Positions 1 through 12,031 of a stretch of DNA of 64,000 nucleotides are shown piece after piece. The first letter of the stretch is position 1; the number at the start of each line of letters is the position of its first letter. Made by a program: the position numbers and the translations under genes. Location of the stretch: assembly GCA_008931825.1 (NCBI GenBank), contig QXVZ01026324.1:1-64000 (forward strand). Reading direction: 5' to 3'. This stretch comes from Phallusia fumigata. Taxonomy: Eukaryota > Chordata > Ascidiacea > Phlebobranchia > Ascidiidae. The notes beneath the pieces were generated by a model. The model ran no database searches, had not been told where the DNA came from, and was given only the letters and a program-made list of their open reading frames with translations.

Positions 1-85
1 GTGTTGGAAAGAGACGCTAGGGAGATTTTTTAGTGTCAGCAACTACAAACAATTACGGTATATATTGATTGAATGTTTTTTCCAG

Positions 86-274
86 CTTTTAGAAACTATC
101 CATGCTGTTGTGACACAAACCGGAGGAGATTTGATCCCGGAAACTGACGTGGCTTTGCAAAACATGTTTAGGAAAGTTTCTGAAAGAGCAGTCGGGTTTG
201 AAATATCAGTGGCTGAGTTTAACAGACGTCACCAAGCCATATATGGAGATATTGGACGAAGGGCTTTTACATGA
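86..274 (+). CDS. Terminal exon of unrecognised protein, family copy 1
   Basis: I do not recognise this protein. A polypyrimidine tract ending tttttccag at 85 is followed by an open frame of about 62 codons ending in TGA at 272-274. The translation has a core FRKVSERAVG, then EISVAEFNRR, and ends RRAFT. The same pattern recurs in the open frames at 3177-3368 and 12032-12381 (RKVF-x-x-P, E-V-x-V, an R/Q-rich stretch, then R-[AT]-F near the C terminus), so these look like terminal exons of tandem paralogues on the same strand. The gene's earlier exons would lie left of the window. No signal peptide or membrane segment is visible in this piece. That it is coding is an inference from the conservation among three copies and from the splice acceptor; function is unknown. 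Confidence 0.45.
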   Translation, partial: LLETIHAVVTQTGGDLIPETDVALQNMFRKVSERAVGFEISVAEFNRRHQAIYGDIGRRAFT

Positions 275-3176
275 AACGTTTGTTAACTTTTGCCGTCAAA
301 CTTTTTTGCTGCTCTGTGATGTAATAAAATTACTTATTTCCAACAAACGTTTAAAAACGTTTAAAGTTCATCCTACCGTTGCCACTACAAAGGTTTTGAC
401 GTTCTTGTTATATTTTGTTTTCTGTTGCAAACTAACACTTGTGCTGACAGAACTGCATTAAAAGGTGCTCTCTGTATTTTTGAACATTGCTTTGCCTGTA
501 ATAAATTGTTGTAGTGTAAATGACGTAAACTCACGATTTACAAACTACGTGTCCACCGCGATTACTTCCAAATCTCTACTTCCAAAAGTGACTGTGATTC
601 CATGATAAGTTCAGTAAGAATGTTGTCGTTGCACCTGTGTATGTTTACTTAAAAAGTTTCTACAAAAAACGTTAACTTTTTAAAAATTCTGTAGTACGAG
701 TGTATTACGTATGTGTATGTGCAAGTAATTTTTACAATTCTTCTGTGGCAAATATATAATTTCATGTAGTATGTTGTATAAACTCGAATTTTTGATCTTG
801 TGTTTTTTGAGAATTTACTTGTAAAAAACTGATCGCAGTTTCAGTTATATCAAACAAAAAATGCTGTTTAAAAGAAAAAAATTTGCCTCGTTGTAAACTT
901 GGGTAATTAAAAGCTTTAAACAAAGCGAAAATTTGCCAAAAATGCGTTTGATCTTAACTGAATAATCCCACGGAGTATAGCGTTTTCTATTAATTTAACA
1001 AAAACACCGCTAGACGACGCTTTAGAGCCGCCACTGAGCAGACCACAGGCAGTCGAATGACGTGATGGGTTTCGGTTCCTGTCTGGGGATATTTTTGGCA
1101 AGTTATAAAGTTATCGCAGCAGACAGTGTTTGTAAGCGCAGCCGCCTTGCTGGGCTGTTTGTGTAAAGCCCCTGGGCCCAAAATAGCCGTTTGCAGCGTT
1201 GAAGTTTGTAGCAAAAGTGACTTAAACCAGTCGAACTATTAAGTAGCAGAGCAGTTAGGCAAATAGTTTACAGCTTTAAAGACAGTAGCATGAGATAGAC
1301 AGATTCCGAGATATCGTTTTCACACAAAAAACATTACAGCGATTGTCAAAACGTGAAGGAGAATTGACTTTGATTTGAATTTGTGAATTTCGTGGCAGTT
1401 TGTCCAGCTTTAGTGAAAACACCAGCAATTCAATGCTGCAAAAAGCAATGTGTACTTTACATCTGATTACTAGTTGTGTATGAAAAATTTGACACACATC
1501 TTAAAAATTGTTTTTACCTAATGTTACGGCGTTCCTATTCGAACTTTTAAGGAAATACGACGACATCGTCTCGATAATAGCAATGTGTTTTTGTGCTTTT
1601 GCGCTAGAATGAGCTTTTTGTAAACCAGGAGTAAGTAGTGTGGCGTGACCTTGAAACACCACATCGATGACACGATTCAAGGTCAGACGCACAGACAAAG
1701 GCAGCTTATAGCAGCGAAAGCACACAGTAAGGTTTTACAGCCCTGGCGTTCCATGAAAAGATACTTGAGACATCAAAAAATACTTGAGACGTTCAGTTTA
1801 GCTGGGCTTCAGCAATTGTACAGGTTGCCGCTATAGGACTGAATTAATTTAAACCAACTAGTATTCGGGAACATGCCTCAGATAGTACGCATTCTATATA
1901 TTGGCGATCACAGAGTTAACTAGGTGTAGTTATTATTGGTATTATTGGTTGTGTTTCTGACTCAAAGTTAATTGTTCTTTTTGAAACATATATACTTCAC
2001 CCATGTAGACATATCGCTATAGTAATCGTATATTTAGGTGATTTCTCGTTTATTTTGCAAAATATGTCCCAAAGTACTTGTTATTTGCGAGTAATGTAAA
2101 CTGAGTACTCTTTGGTTCGCCAATTAAGTTACTGGATATTTTTTGTTTTACAAGAAATTTTTCACGTTGTAATTTAAATGATATTAGTCAGGTTGTTGTT
2201 CTGGGAACGTTCGTTTATATCGCTGTAATCTGTTTTTGTCAGTTTTTTTTCCTGTCAACAAGTAAAGTTGATAATAATATGTCTTATTGAGCCAACCATG
2301 CCACGCGCAAACCCTCTGTTATCAAAGAAGATCGTCCTAAAAAGCGAAGAACACTCCATGACTGAAATCTCCATCATTGTATCGGTTCTCCTTCGATACA
2401 GATAGCAAATCCGAAGCGAACACCAAAAACAACACACCAACGGTAAAAATACTGGAAAAGACCACTACTATCAACCATGGATATCCAACTGAGGGTAAGT
2501 TGGAGCCCTAACTGGTCAATTTCCTGAAAAAAATGTTCTACTCTGATACACAATTCACGGTTTTAAATAGTCTCAATAAAGAAGATACAAGCTAGTACTT
2601 GCTTGTAAAACATTTTCTACGTTTTGATAAACGCTGATGTCATCAGCAATGACTGGGAAAGCGGCGCAAAGTTACTTGTCGCGGGCAAAGAAAAAATGGC
2701 GTACACACAACTGTAACAATTTATCCTTAATTCCCATTTGTTTATCGCCATTTTTGAACTTATTTTATTGCGTTCTCCGACGGTTGGTCTTACTGTGGTT
2801 TCAATAGTTTAACAGTTGTTTTTCTTTTTTTCTTTTACAGCAACGCAAGTATACAGGCTTGTATCTTCATATTGTCTACAGTATATCCTCAAAATTTAAG
2901 GGAACATGCCTAAATGTTGTCAGAGTCAGTCGGTATCATACATAAGGAATATATATTTCGCCTATAAACCGGCACCGTCGGTTCCTTATTCAAATAGAAT
3001 ATTCATTTTAGACTGTTCTCTCATGCAAATTTTGAGATTCTCACTAATTTGTACAGTGATCGTTGGTAAGCATGACGGCTGTTGGGGGTTCGGATATTGC
3101 TTACCCGGAACATTCTCATTTATCGTGTTTTATTCTTGTAAAGTTATATCACAGACAACTTTACATCTGTCTACAG
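275..3176. other. Gene-free stretch
   Basis: I see no convincing gene here. Short open frames on both strands lack splice context or recognisable domains. At about 2575-2665 there is a diverged reverse copy of a recurrent motif (GATGATGACA ... GAAACGTTT) that is scattered through the window. Confidence 0.4.
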
Positions 3177-3368
3177 TTGCAAGCACCCGATCTGCACACA
3201 GCTCCAACCCAAGCCAACGCCGTAGAGATCGACGTCGCTTTGGAAAAGTTGTTTAGAAAAGTATTTCAGCGACCAGTTGGAAGCGAAGTTTGGGTTTCAG
3301 AAGCCCACGGCAGACGGCGGGCTTTGGACTGGGACACCACAGGTTATGAGCAAAGGGCATTCATATAA
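3177..3368 (+). CDS. Terminal exon of unrecognised protein, family copy 2
   Basis: This is the second member of the unrecognised family also seen at 86-274 and 12032-12381. The acceptor tctgtctacag ends at 3176, and 63 codons run to a TAA at 3366-3368. Key residues shared with copy 1 are DVAL-x(3)-FRKV, RPVG-x-EV and the ending QRAFI. The upstream open frame starting near 3063 runs through the acceptor and is probably intron. No earlier exon of this gene was identified between copies 1 and 2, so either the 5' exons were not recognised or this is a solitary duplicated exon. The three copies are strongly diverged from each other, which argues against recent duplication. Function is unknown. Confidence 0.45.
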   Translation: MQAPDLHTAPTQANAVEIDVALEKLFRKVFQRPVGSEVWVSEAHGRRRALDWDTTGYEQRAFI

Positions 3369-4388
3369 AACTTTGTTATTGTTGTTTCATGTTTGTTTGT
3401 TTGTTTGTGTGTAAATTGTTGTTGTTTTTTTACTGAGAACAGAACTGTCGATGAACTAGCGTAAAATGTTACTATTTTGTATTAGACGTTTCGACAAAAT
3501 TTATTGTCATTATCAGTGAAATAACATTTAGTACAAAAACTAACACGGCGGTTTAATTACAAAGATATTGGCAGTTCTGTTCCCAGTAAGGTCACTTTAA
3601 AAACAAGGTTCCCCGCGCAGCTTTTTCAGCATGCAAATAACTGCTAGGAAACGTCTGCGCAGTGTGCAAAATGTGATTACACACTTTGTCTTATTAATAT
3701 TTGTTAATTACCTTGCTGACGTTTTCTAGGAGATATGATGTTCATTTCGCTGTTTCAACTTTCATCTTTTGTACCTGAAATTAAAGAAAATTAGTAATTT
3801 TGTTTCGCAAAATAAGGTTTAAAGGCAAATAAGGTTTCGTGCCTTTTAGTTTTGCCATATAAGGTGCTGAAAATCAGATCATATATTTACATGGCCAAAT
3901 TTTTGGTGCCACACATTTTTGCAACGCTTAGGCCTTTCAAGTTGCAGGTGCTAAACTGGTATTTTCAGACCCNGTTAATATTTGTTAATTACCTTGCTGA
4001 TATTTTCTGGGAGATTTGATTTTCATTTGGCCGTTTCAACTTTCCATCCTGTGCCTGAAATTAAAGAAAATTAGTAATTTTGTTTCGCAAAATAAGGTTT
4101 CGTGCCTTTTATAGTTTTACCATATAAGGTACTGAAAATCAAATTATCTATTTATATGGCCAATTTGATGCCACAAATTTTATCAACGCTTAGGCCTTTC
4201 AAGTTGCAGGTGCTAAACTGGTATTTTCAGACCCTAATGCTTAACAGCCGTTGCCATGAGGCTTATTACATCATATTAAGTTGCATTCGGTGCCAAAATT
4301 CAACAAAGCAAATCCGTATTTTGCCCACTGTACGCTATTTCAGTATTTCGCGTAATGTTTAACTCCAGATTAATGTGCATTAATCACT
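3369..4388. other. Gene-free stretch with a contig-end duplication
   Basis: No gene is seen. The single n at 3973 separates two near-identical blocks (3696-3972 and 3974-4232). The left block stops at the words attttcagaccc, and the right block contains the same words followed by new sequence. This is what two overlapping contigs give when differing alleles were not merged. Confidence 0.6.
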
Positions 4389-4536
4389 TTAACCCCACCC
4401 TTGTTGCAAGCTTTGAGTGATAAGAGACTTCGAAGTTTTAACATATCATGATTCGGGGCAAATTAGTCAAAATCAGCGCTGTTTTGGCATTTTCGGCAAC
4501 AACGACCACTTATGAAGTGACTAAGGTTGGGGTTAA
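4389..4536. mobile_element. piggyBac-like MITE with TTAA ends
   Basis: The segment begins TTAA-CCCCACCCTTG and ends CTAAGGTTGGGG-TTAA. The ends are imperfect inverted repeats of about 12 bases, starting with C-rich bases directly inside a TTAA on each side. TTAA target duplications with CCC-starting termini are typical of the piggyBac superfamily. The element is about 148 bp and has no coding capacity, so it would be a non-autonomous MITE. The assignment rests on one copy and short termini only. Confidence 0.45.
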
Positions 4537-6100
4537 GAATATATCGCTTCAAATAACCACACCGACACGTATGTGGTGATATATTAACCATATTTGTAGC
4601 AATGTATCAATGCTTATATGTGCCAGGAAAATTACAGGACAAGTGGTACTGCCTTGCAACGGGCAGTGTGCACAATCACGACAAAAAACACTTGTTGGAG
4701 TTGCAACAGCTGGACGATTTTGATTCTTGATAAACCGTATATGACAACATATCGAAACTAAACTATGTAAATGATTTAAGTTTCTGGGGAAATGGCATCG
4801 CTCTGGACCAGTTGTATTCACAAGTAGTTATAACTAAGCCGAAAAAATCGCTGGGAGAGTTTAGCCTTGTTTTCAAATGGGCAATGCCACATAACACTTG
4901 TTGCTCCACGAGAAATCCTGTTCTTGGCGCATCCTAGGTATTTACATGTCTTTTCTCGTGTACAATTTTATGCTTTATTGTTTGCCCTTTGCTCTTTTCA
5001 CCCGCGTACGTTTGTGTACTCAAGCCCTATCACAGAAAACACTGCCTTTGAAAAGCTAACAGTGCTTGGTAGGCCAAAGACATTGTCTTGGCCAAATTGA
5101 ACCCTTTGGGATCCAGTGAAATTGGCCTACACTGATACATGCAGCCACGGTCGAAAGAGATCAATAAACGTTGTATTTGGATTTAAACATTTCTGCTGAG
5201 TGAGCAAATTAATCTGCGGCGATCTACGGGATCTCAAACTGACCAAAGGATGACTATTGGACATTACACGACCCTCCAGGTTGCACACGTGGTCACCCTT
5301 CCTCGACAGTGGTGGACAAAATTATCTTCGACTACTTTTACCTAAGGCAACCGACATTGATTGCGCCAATGGAAGTTTTCAAAGTTGCCTCGTCACAAGC
5401 CAACGAAAACAATGCCAACAAAATGCGACGAACGCCAGCCTCGGACCATATAAGGAGTTTGCTCCACACGCCGATGCTAAAACAGCTGGGACGAAAAATT
5501 AGCCCGCGCTCGGTCTCGAATGAGCTGCACTGGCAACCGATGAGGTCACAAGAAGGCGTATTGAAAGTCGCCTAAGCGTGAAGACGATGTATATCAAGGA
5601 CAATAGCGCAATGGCAACAATGGCTGTTCATCCTGTAGTATAAAGCCCAAGGATCGTGGTTTACCCATATATGGATGGATCAGGGATATTTCGCAAACCA
5701 CCGGGAAAGTCAATGACTTCATTCTGCACGCGGACCACGGCAATTCTTCACAGGTTGTCATCACGAGACAGAAACAAAACTGTCCGATCGAATACAATTT
5801 TCTGCCCCACTTTTAACCATACTGCTGGTAAGTTTGCTTGTATTACTGTTCGGCCATACAGCATTGAGTAACATTGATTTTCAGACAGCGGTACTACGTA
5901 AGCTTGTCGTTCCAACGACACCAAACACAACAGAGAGATGCATCGCATTACAAAGAATTTTCATGGATCGCAAACGACAATGAGGTAAGTTATTCCGGCC
6001 AAGATATTGGTAAAATTATGCCGAACATATGATACAGTTTCATACAACACCCGCAGTGTGCGACGGCTTTGAGCCAGTCATTATCCGATCAAATAATCAA
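4537..6100. other. Stretch with possible coding relics, unassigned
   Basis: Between about 5250 and 5985 base composition is richer in GC than the surroundings and some frames look protein-like. One example is 5606-5812 (+), which contains PKDRGLPIYGW and FILHADHG. Another is 5885-5984 (+), bounded by an acceptor tgattttcag and a donor GAG|GTAAGT, which reads in part SFQRH and YKEFSWIAND. I do not recognise a family. The pieces do not read together as one clean gene, so this may be a decayed gene or transposon relic. The rest of the interval shows nothing. Confidence 0.2.
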
Positions 6101-6129
6101 ATAATCAACTTCCAAAAACAACCAAACCG

Positions 6130-7725
6130 CGTTGTTTCAAAATCAACCTTCTGCAAAACTTTGATGGACAACACGAATTGAAGAATGTCACAATTGCAGT
6201 TCTATACAAAGGCCCGTTTTTCCCGTATCAAAAAGTGCTGTGAAAAGTATTACATGTGGTTGCGCTTGATGTTTGACAACGCACCTTGCCGGGTATGAAA
6301 TATATTTGCACCACGTGAAAAGGATACCATTGACACACAGGTCCAGATTACGTAGACAGGTCAACCAGGGTGCTATCGCCAAAAAAACCGTAAATGTTGC
6401 AAACTGAACAAAAACAATTGGCTTTGTCTGGCCTTGCAAAATCGTCCCCTTGGCGTGTGTTTGTTTGATGGCGAACACTTAGACACTGATGACTTGCTGG
6501 TTGAGGCTGTTCAAATAACAGCCCATTGATATTCATTGCCGTAACTGGTATTGAATTTCGTTTTGAATTCGTGCACAAAGCGAAGCGTGTCACGGTAATA
6601 CCGATTGAATAGGCGCGTGTTTGGGATTGTGTATTTTGTGGTCTGACAAACAATGTCACACGTATCTATTGCTTTTATATTTAAATTTGAAGTAGGATGT
6701 AATGTTATTCCAGCAATCCATCAGTTCATAAGCCTAAATTGTATGCCTACATGAAAAAAGGTTACTCATTACAACTCGTTGGCAATTAAAGTAAATCAAA
6801 TCCCTTTAATTTCAAGCATATCCACCAACCAAAAATTGCTGGCTGTTGTGTGCATATTACCAAGCATTTAACCCAAGCAATTAAAACGCCCCGTGCACGC
6901 ACGAAAGACAAATTTTCATTTGTTGCCAATTCAAACCAACAACAAAATTTATTTGACCAATCACATGACTGCTGCAAACCACGTGACATTGGTAACTAGT
7001 GACCGGGCCAAAAATACAAGATAACTTCGATGGTTCATTTGTCGGGAAAGCACGGGCTTGTGGTTAGATCAACCAACACAGTCGCGTGTGTTTACGCCAT
7101 CAAGCGAAGATCTTGCCTACGGTACCTTGTTCATGCATCAATACATAACGAAGGATTTTAAATTTTCCTAAAAACTGCAATGATGATCACAACTTTCGGT
7201 GCAAATGTGTTGCTGTGTTTTCTTTCACCAATCGAAATTGAATAATTCGCATAAAGTGGTCGTTCTGTTCCTGACTTTTTTAACGAGTGACACAAATATT
7301 CAGATAGTAGTGCTTGAGAAGCTCAGTCAGCAAAACGGTACATCATACAGCTTGAGGGGAAATAAAGTACAACACATGCTTTCGTGTTACCATAAAAACC
7401 ACAATCTATTTGCAATTAGCACCACTTCTGTCGAGACAGCATCAACGTTCAATCTGCAACGCAAAAATGGCCGCATGGAGGTTTCGATCTGTGCCTTCAC
7501 CGGCGGGTTTTGTGTGGCGAAGGGCCGACCTGTCTACGTGATCCACACCGAGGCGTCGATGGCGACTTTCCGACGTGGTGCAATATATGTCTTATCGGGC
7601 AAGGGGCGTTGCCAACCAAAAAACCACATTTAAATACCTTTCACAGCACTTTACGATGTGGAAAAACGGGCTTTCCTATAGAACTGTTGTTGCTGTGATA
7701 TTCTTTCATTCGTGGTGTCTATCAA
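6130..7725. repeat. Long inverted-repeat (foldback) element
   Basis: The right arm at about 7500-7725 matches the reverse complement of the left arm at about 6130-6400. Shared words include GACCTGTCTACGT, ACGTGGTGCAA, TTTCACAGCACTTT and TATAGAACTG, in the same order with moderate divergence. The 1.1 kb between the arms is not clearly repeated. The 144-codon open frame at 7199-7633 (+) lies partly in the right arm and has no recognisable domain. A third, shorter relative of the outer arm starts near 7845. Exact ends and any target duplication could not be fixed. Confidence 0.5.
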
Positions 7726-8728
7726 TGTTTTGCAAAGTTTTGAAAGAACGTAATTGATTTATTCGGGGTAGTAGAGTCTCTGCTTAAGGCCATGTAAACA
7801 CAGCACGAAAAAAAACGAACCCTTCCCATAGATGTATTTCGGGATAAAGTTGTTTCATGTTATGATCATTATTTGTTGTGTTTATCAGAGTTTTGGCAAG
7901 TTTTTTAAAAACAACGATATTTTTCTAAAGGTTTCCTGCGCGACTCTCAGTTACTTCTTGGCATGTCACCTGGACTTTGAACACACGCACAAAGGTTTAT
8001 CAGTGGCGCAGTAAAAAGGCAAGCGGCCACGTGACGGGAAAGTTTTGATGGGAAGTCCCCGGGACAGCCCCCATGGTTTTCAGCATGAATGAAAATCTAC
8101 CAAAACCAAAGGATTATGAACAAAAGCTCTCTGAATCAGTTGTTACAATTAGGCTGTGGTAAAACTGTTCACAGGTGTTGTGTTGATTTGCCCGCGCTCC
8201 CACTTTTTTCTCTCTCTCGCTTTCTCTTTTTTACTCTTGTGGCTTTGCCTCAATCAATATGAATCCAGCCTGTGACTTGAATGCATTGTTTCATGCATTT
8301 AGTTGCTTAATGTTTTAATAATAGGAGATTCATTCGATGACCGGTTATGGTCAGTATGTTGCATTTCTGCAGCCCAAACAGTGAAGGGAGTAATCTCGTT
8401 TTAGAGGGGCGGCTCCGAGACTCACACATCAGAACGCCAACAACTGTCAAACATTACAACCGCCATTATTTGGATAGGACCACATTGCTTGATTGTATAA
8501 GCGTTTTACATCGTGTGCTGCAGTGATCTAGTTCTAATGGTTCATGTTGTGTCAACTATATTGAAAAGGGTACAAAGGGTAGAAGGGTACAAANTGCAAT
8601 TTATTCATCATATACAAGCTCTCTAACAGTTATTTATTTTTTATTTTTTAAATTAAGGGGTTTGGTTTCCAAAGATTACCAGTGATTTATTTTCTGATTG
8701 TCAGACATACAACGCTGCCTAGCTGTGA

Positions 8729-8826
8729 CTGTAGCGCAGTCAGGAGTTCACCTAAGTCTAACGAAGAACAACACGTCAACTATGACACTGTCTACGTATT
8801 TCGGTATCGATGACAAATCTTAAAAC
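8729..8826 (+). repeat. Dispersed repeat, copy 1 (partner at 11177)
   Basis: About 95 bases from TGTAGCGCAGTCAGGAG to the words GGTATCGATGACA are nearly identical to 11177-11282, in direct orientation 2.4 kb apart. The flanks also share patches (CTCT-x-x-CAGTTATTT, CGCTGCCTAG). This could be a local duplication or two copies of one element; no open frame is present. Confidence 0.6.
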
Positions 8827-9162
8827 CAACCAGTAGTTTGAATCTGTTGTTTTTATTGTGCAGGTCTGGAAGTTTGAAGGCCTTTAAATGGCGTATTAAA
8901 AGCCTTTATCCTTAACATGTCTGTAACTCAAACCTTTACAACCCTTACAAAATCTTTTTGTAAGACTACCTTTATAACTGTAGCGCAGACTGAATGGATT
9001 TCATTTGTTCACAATTTTCAACAAGAAAATCGTTCAAACTTACCTTCTATTCGGATTAGGGTTTTAATTTGGAACGGAAATCTTCAGTGCAATGCACGGT
9101 TAGTTGGCAAAATTATTATTTTTTAATCTCCTCCTGAGATCTAGGTTGGGGAACACAACAGT

Positions 9163-9435
9163 CATAGGCGTCGATTTTTTTTAGCAATTTTTTTTCCGTG
9201 TGGAGTGGCGAAATGATCAAATCCGAGCGGTCTGACACGTGTTAAAATTACGCAACGTACGCCCGTTGGTTTGTAGTGATATTATACTCTCTGTTATCGC
9301 TAATATAATCGGTGCAAAAGCAACAATCCAAGAAATTTCTGGGGTGGCAGCATAGAAGTTTTATAATGGCTGCCACCCTGGAAATTTTCAGTGGGGTAGC
9401 CCCAACCCCTGCCAACCCGGGAATCGATGCCTATG
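9163..9435. mobile_element. hAT-like MITE, copy 1, perfect 8-bp target duplication
   Basis: The element runs from CATAGGCGTCGATT to AATCGATGCCTATG, giving terminal inverted repeats of 14 bases with one mismatch. It is flanked by a perfect 8-bp direct repeat, acaacagt at 9155-9162 and 9436-9443. Eight-base target duplications are characteristic of the hAT superfamily. The 273-bp element has no coding capacity. A second copy at 25615-25861 shares its length and internal words such as GAGCGGTCTGACACGT, so this is a family rather than a chance palindrome. Confidence 0.85.
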
Positions 9436-10694
9436 ACAACAGTCCCTCGCGACAGATATAAACGTGGGCACACACAGTGAACGCATATAGTTATTACGTA
9501 ATACACATAAATAGACATATTGCACCACGCAAGCTTAACCAATCACAGGCCCTCCCGTCGAAGGAACACCTGCATATAAACCGCTCTGTTTCTGTTCAAT
9601 CTTCATTCGCGCTAAAAACTTGGACTAGGTAGGAGCTAGGCAGACCAGGAAAGGACAGCTTAGAAAGAGTTAAACAGGAGATTTAAGATGAAAGCAACGC
9701 TGCGACAACCAGCCAAAATGTAAGCTTCGCAATGAAAAGCAGTTTTGTGGATTTTATAACACACAACAGCTGCAACAGAGCAAAAAGTGGCTTGGGTGAA
9801 ATAAAATGCATCTAATTTCATTAAAACTCTTATAGAAACGAATTTCGTGGGCATTTGGTGCTGCAACAGTGTTTTAGCACAAACTCACAGGCCGCAAACA
9901 TAAATAAACTTTACCGGTCACGCAGTAAATTAACAGCAGATGGTAACGAGGTAGCGATCTAAGGCAAATTTATGCAGCACAAGCTGCCTAAAAATAAAAC
10001 ACGTTGCAGGTCAATTTATTTCAACTCAGATTTTAAAAAAATACAGGGCAATATTAGTTCATTCATGCCTGTTTTTTTTTAATAAGACTATATTTTACAT
10101 TTCATGGGGAGTTTAGAGAAAAAAAATCAACTGTTTACCCTTTTTTGTGGTTTCATTGTTGTTACATACAAATGGCGCCATTTCAAAAAAATTTCCAGTG
10201 GAAAACTTGGCAACGGTGTTGATTCACCTTTGTACGCACGCTTGTAGAATCAGCGTCGTTTCAGAAAGTATATTTTGGTAGTTTGTTGAAGAGGTTGGAA
10301 CTACTCACCTGACAGCGAATGCTTAGATAAGGTTTAAGGACTTTGGGGTTTCAGTCACAATGTTTGATGAGCTCTTAACTGCAACTAACTAATTGTTTAC
10401 TTCGTAATGAAAAGCAAATTATAGATTTTATAACACACACCAGATGCAAAAAAGCAAAAAATAGCTGGCCTGAAAGTAAGTGCATTGCATTGTGCGTTAG
10501 TTGGAAGTAAGTGTATCTACTTTCACAGAAATTAAAAAAATCTGATCGTGTTTTTTTGAAAAAAACGTTAGTGGGCTCGCGGTTAATATTGCTGAACTGT
10601 GATAATCAACGTTAATGACTTAAGCGTGCCATGTTGATGATGTCAGTGCAACATGTTTCTTTTGTGGGTAAATCGTTACAGTCAAAGGCTGGTT

Positions 10695-10850
10695 TATACG
10701 CGCTCTCTGTAGCTCATTGCTGCAGTTGCACTGTACTTTGGCGCTAAACGTAGGGCGCTCAATTTGGCTCTAAAAAACGTATCACAATATGAACTCGTAA
10801 ATAAATTGGCATGGCAATGAATCACCTCGCGTACCAGGGTATAACTGTCT
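10695..10850. repeat. Dispersed repeat related to 14134-14270
   Basis: Words such as CTCTCTGT, CTGCAGTTGCACTG and CTCAATTTGGCT recur in order at 14134-14270, where they lie inside a possible hAT-like element. No gene is seen in the wider interval 7800-12031, apart from this and the other repeats listed. Confidence 0.45.
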
Positions 10851-10950
10851 GCACAACTCAGTGCTAGTAAAACCAAAGAGTTTACCCAAATACAAAAATC
10901 AACTGGTTTTGGACTTAGCAAATGTAAATTTGACGCACGACAAAATGCCA

Positions 10951-11040
10951 ATAAGCACTGATGATGACAATAGCGATTGTCGAAACGTTTGCATTACAAT
11001 GTATTCATTACATACAAGTTCTCTGGCAGTTATTTTCTCT
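10951..11040 (+). repeat. Recurrent GATGATGACAA...GAAACGTTT motif
   Basis: This is the best-preserved copy of a short dispersed sequence: GATGATGACAATAGCGATTG, followed by TCGAAACGTTTGC, then an AT-rich tail with tacaagttctctggcag. Diverged copies occur near 16528 (+), 29246 (+), 47724 (+), 3484 (-), 57090 (-) and 2617 (-). The motif contains a small dyad (GACAAT...ATTGTC). It is probably the conserved part of a short interspersed element; I cannot name the family. Confidence 0.5.
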
Positions 11041-11176
11041 TTTTAATTACCAGGTTCGGTAATTAAAAGACGCTGCCTAGATGTGACATTTATAGTTTAA
11101 AACATTTTTCCGCTGCCTATAACCTTTTAAACCAAGCGAAACAAAGAACCAACATAGTTAGTTGTTCGACCCAAGG

Positions 11177-11282
11177 TGTAGCGCAGTCAGGAGTTCACCT
11201 AAGTCTAACGAAGAACAACACGTCAACTATGACACTGTCTACGTATTTCGGTATCGATGACACATGACAAATCTTATAACCA
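11177..11282 (+). repeat. Dispersed repeat, copy 2 (partner at 8729)
   Basis: This is a near-identical direct copy of 8729-8826. It differs mainly by a short insertion near the words GATGACACATGACA. Confidence 0.6.
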
Positions 11283-12031
11283 ACCAGTAGTTTAAATCAG
11301 TTGCTATTATTGTGTAGGTCTCAACGTTTGAAACCCATATTAAAAGCTTATTAGTTTTGCAAAAACCTTTATACTTTGCATGCGTGTGCAACGTTTTGAT
11401 GGAGAGTGGTTTAGTTTTTAATTAAAACAGAAATTGTACGATTAATTGACAACACGCCTTTACCAAATTATCTACATTTCTGTTTTTCCTCAAAAGTTCT
11501 AATTTTTCATGTTTTTTATGCAGATCACGCACCAAAACAAATAAGATTATATCCACCATGATATGCAATGTCAATGTATAACCTGAAAAAGCTGATAAAT
11601 TCGTGTCTAAAGACGCCCTATCGATCTCCAAGATTGACAGTTCCCCGTTTGAACGACACCTCGACGACCAAAGCAGAAAACAAATTTTTCCTTTCCTTTT
11701 GTTCTGAAATAGGCCATGCCCGCCCAAATTTCGAAATTGTGTATTGAAGTGGGCTACTCCAGAAAAACAATTTTGAGTTGTACATTAAGTTAGGTTATAT
11801 GGCCCGCCTCAAAATTTTGGGCTGGCTACGCCATTGTTTGTTAGTCGTGTTCTGTTTAACTGCCTTCTTCAGAGTAATATTTTTGTTGCATTTAAAACTA
11901 AAGGAAAAAATTTTTTAAACAAACCAACGAAGCCTATTTGCCTTGCGGAAAAGTGTTTAGGTTTTAAAAACAAAAGTGTTTAAACACAAAGTGATAGAAA
12001 ACAAGCACTCAATCGACAAAGTATCTTTTAG

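Noticed and set aside
5309-5575. 88-codon plus-strand open frame as a gene
   Set aside because: No start context, domain or splice partner; possibly part of a decayed segment, so kept only as an unassigned stretch.
7199-7633. 144-codon plus-strand open frame
   Set aside because: It overlaps the right arm of an inverted repeat, has no domain, and shows no splice or promoter context.
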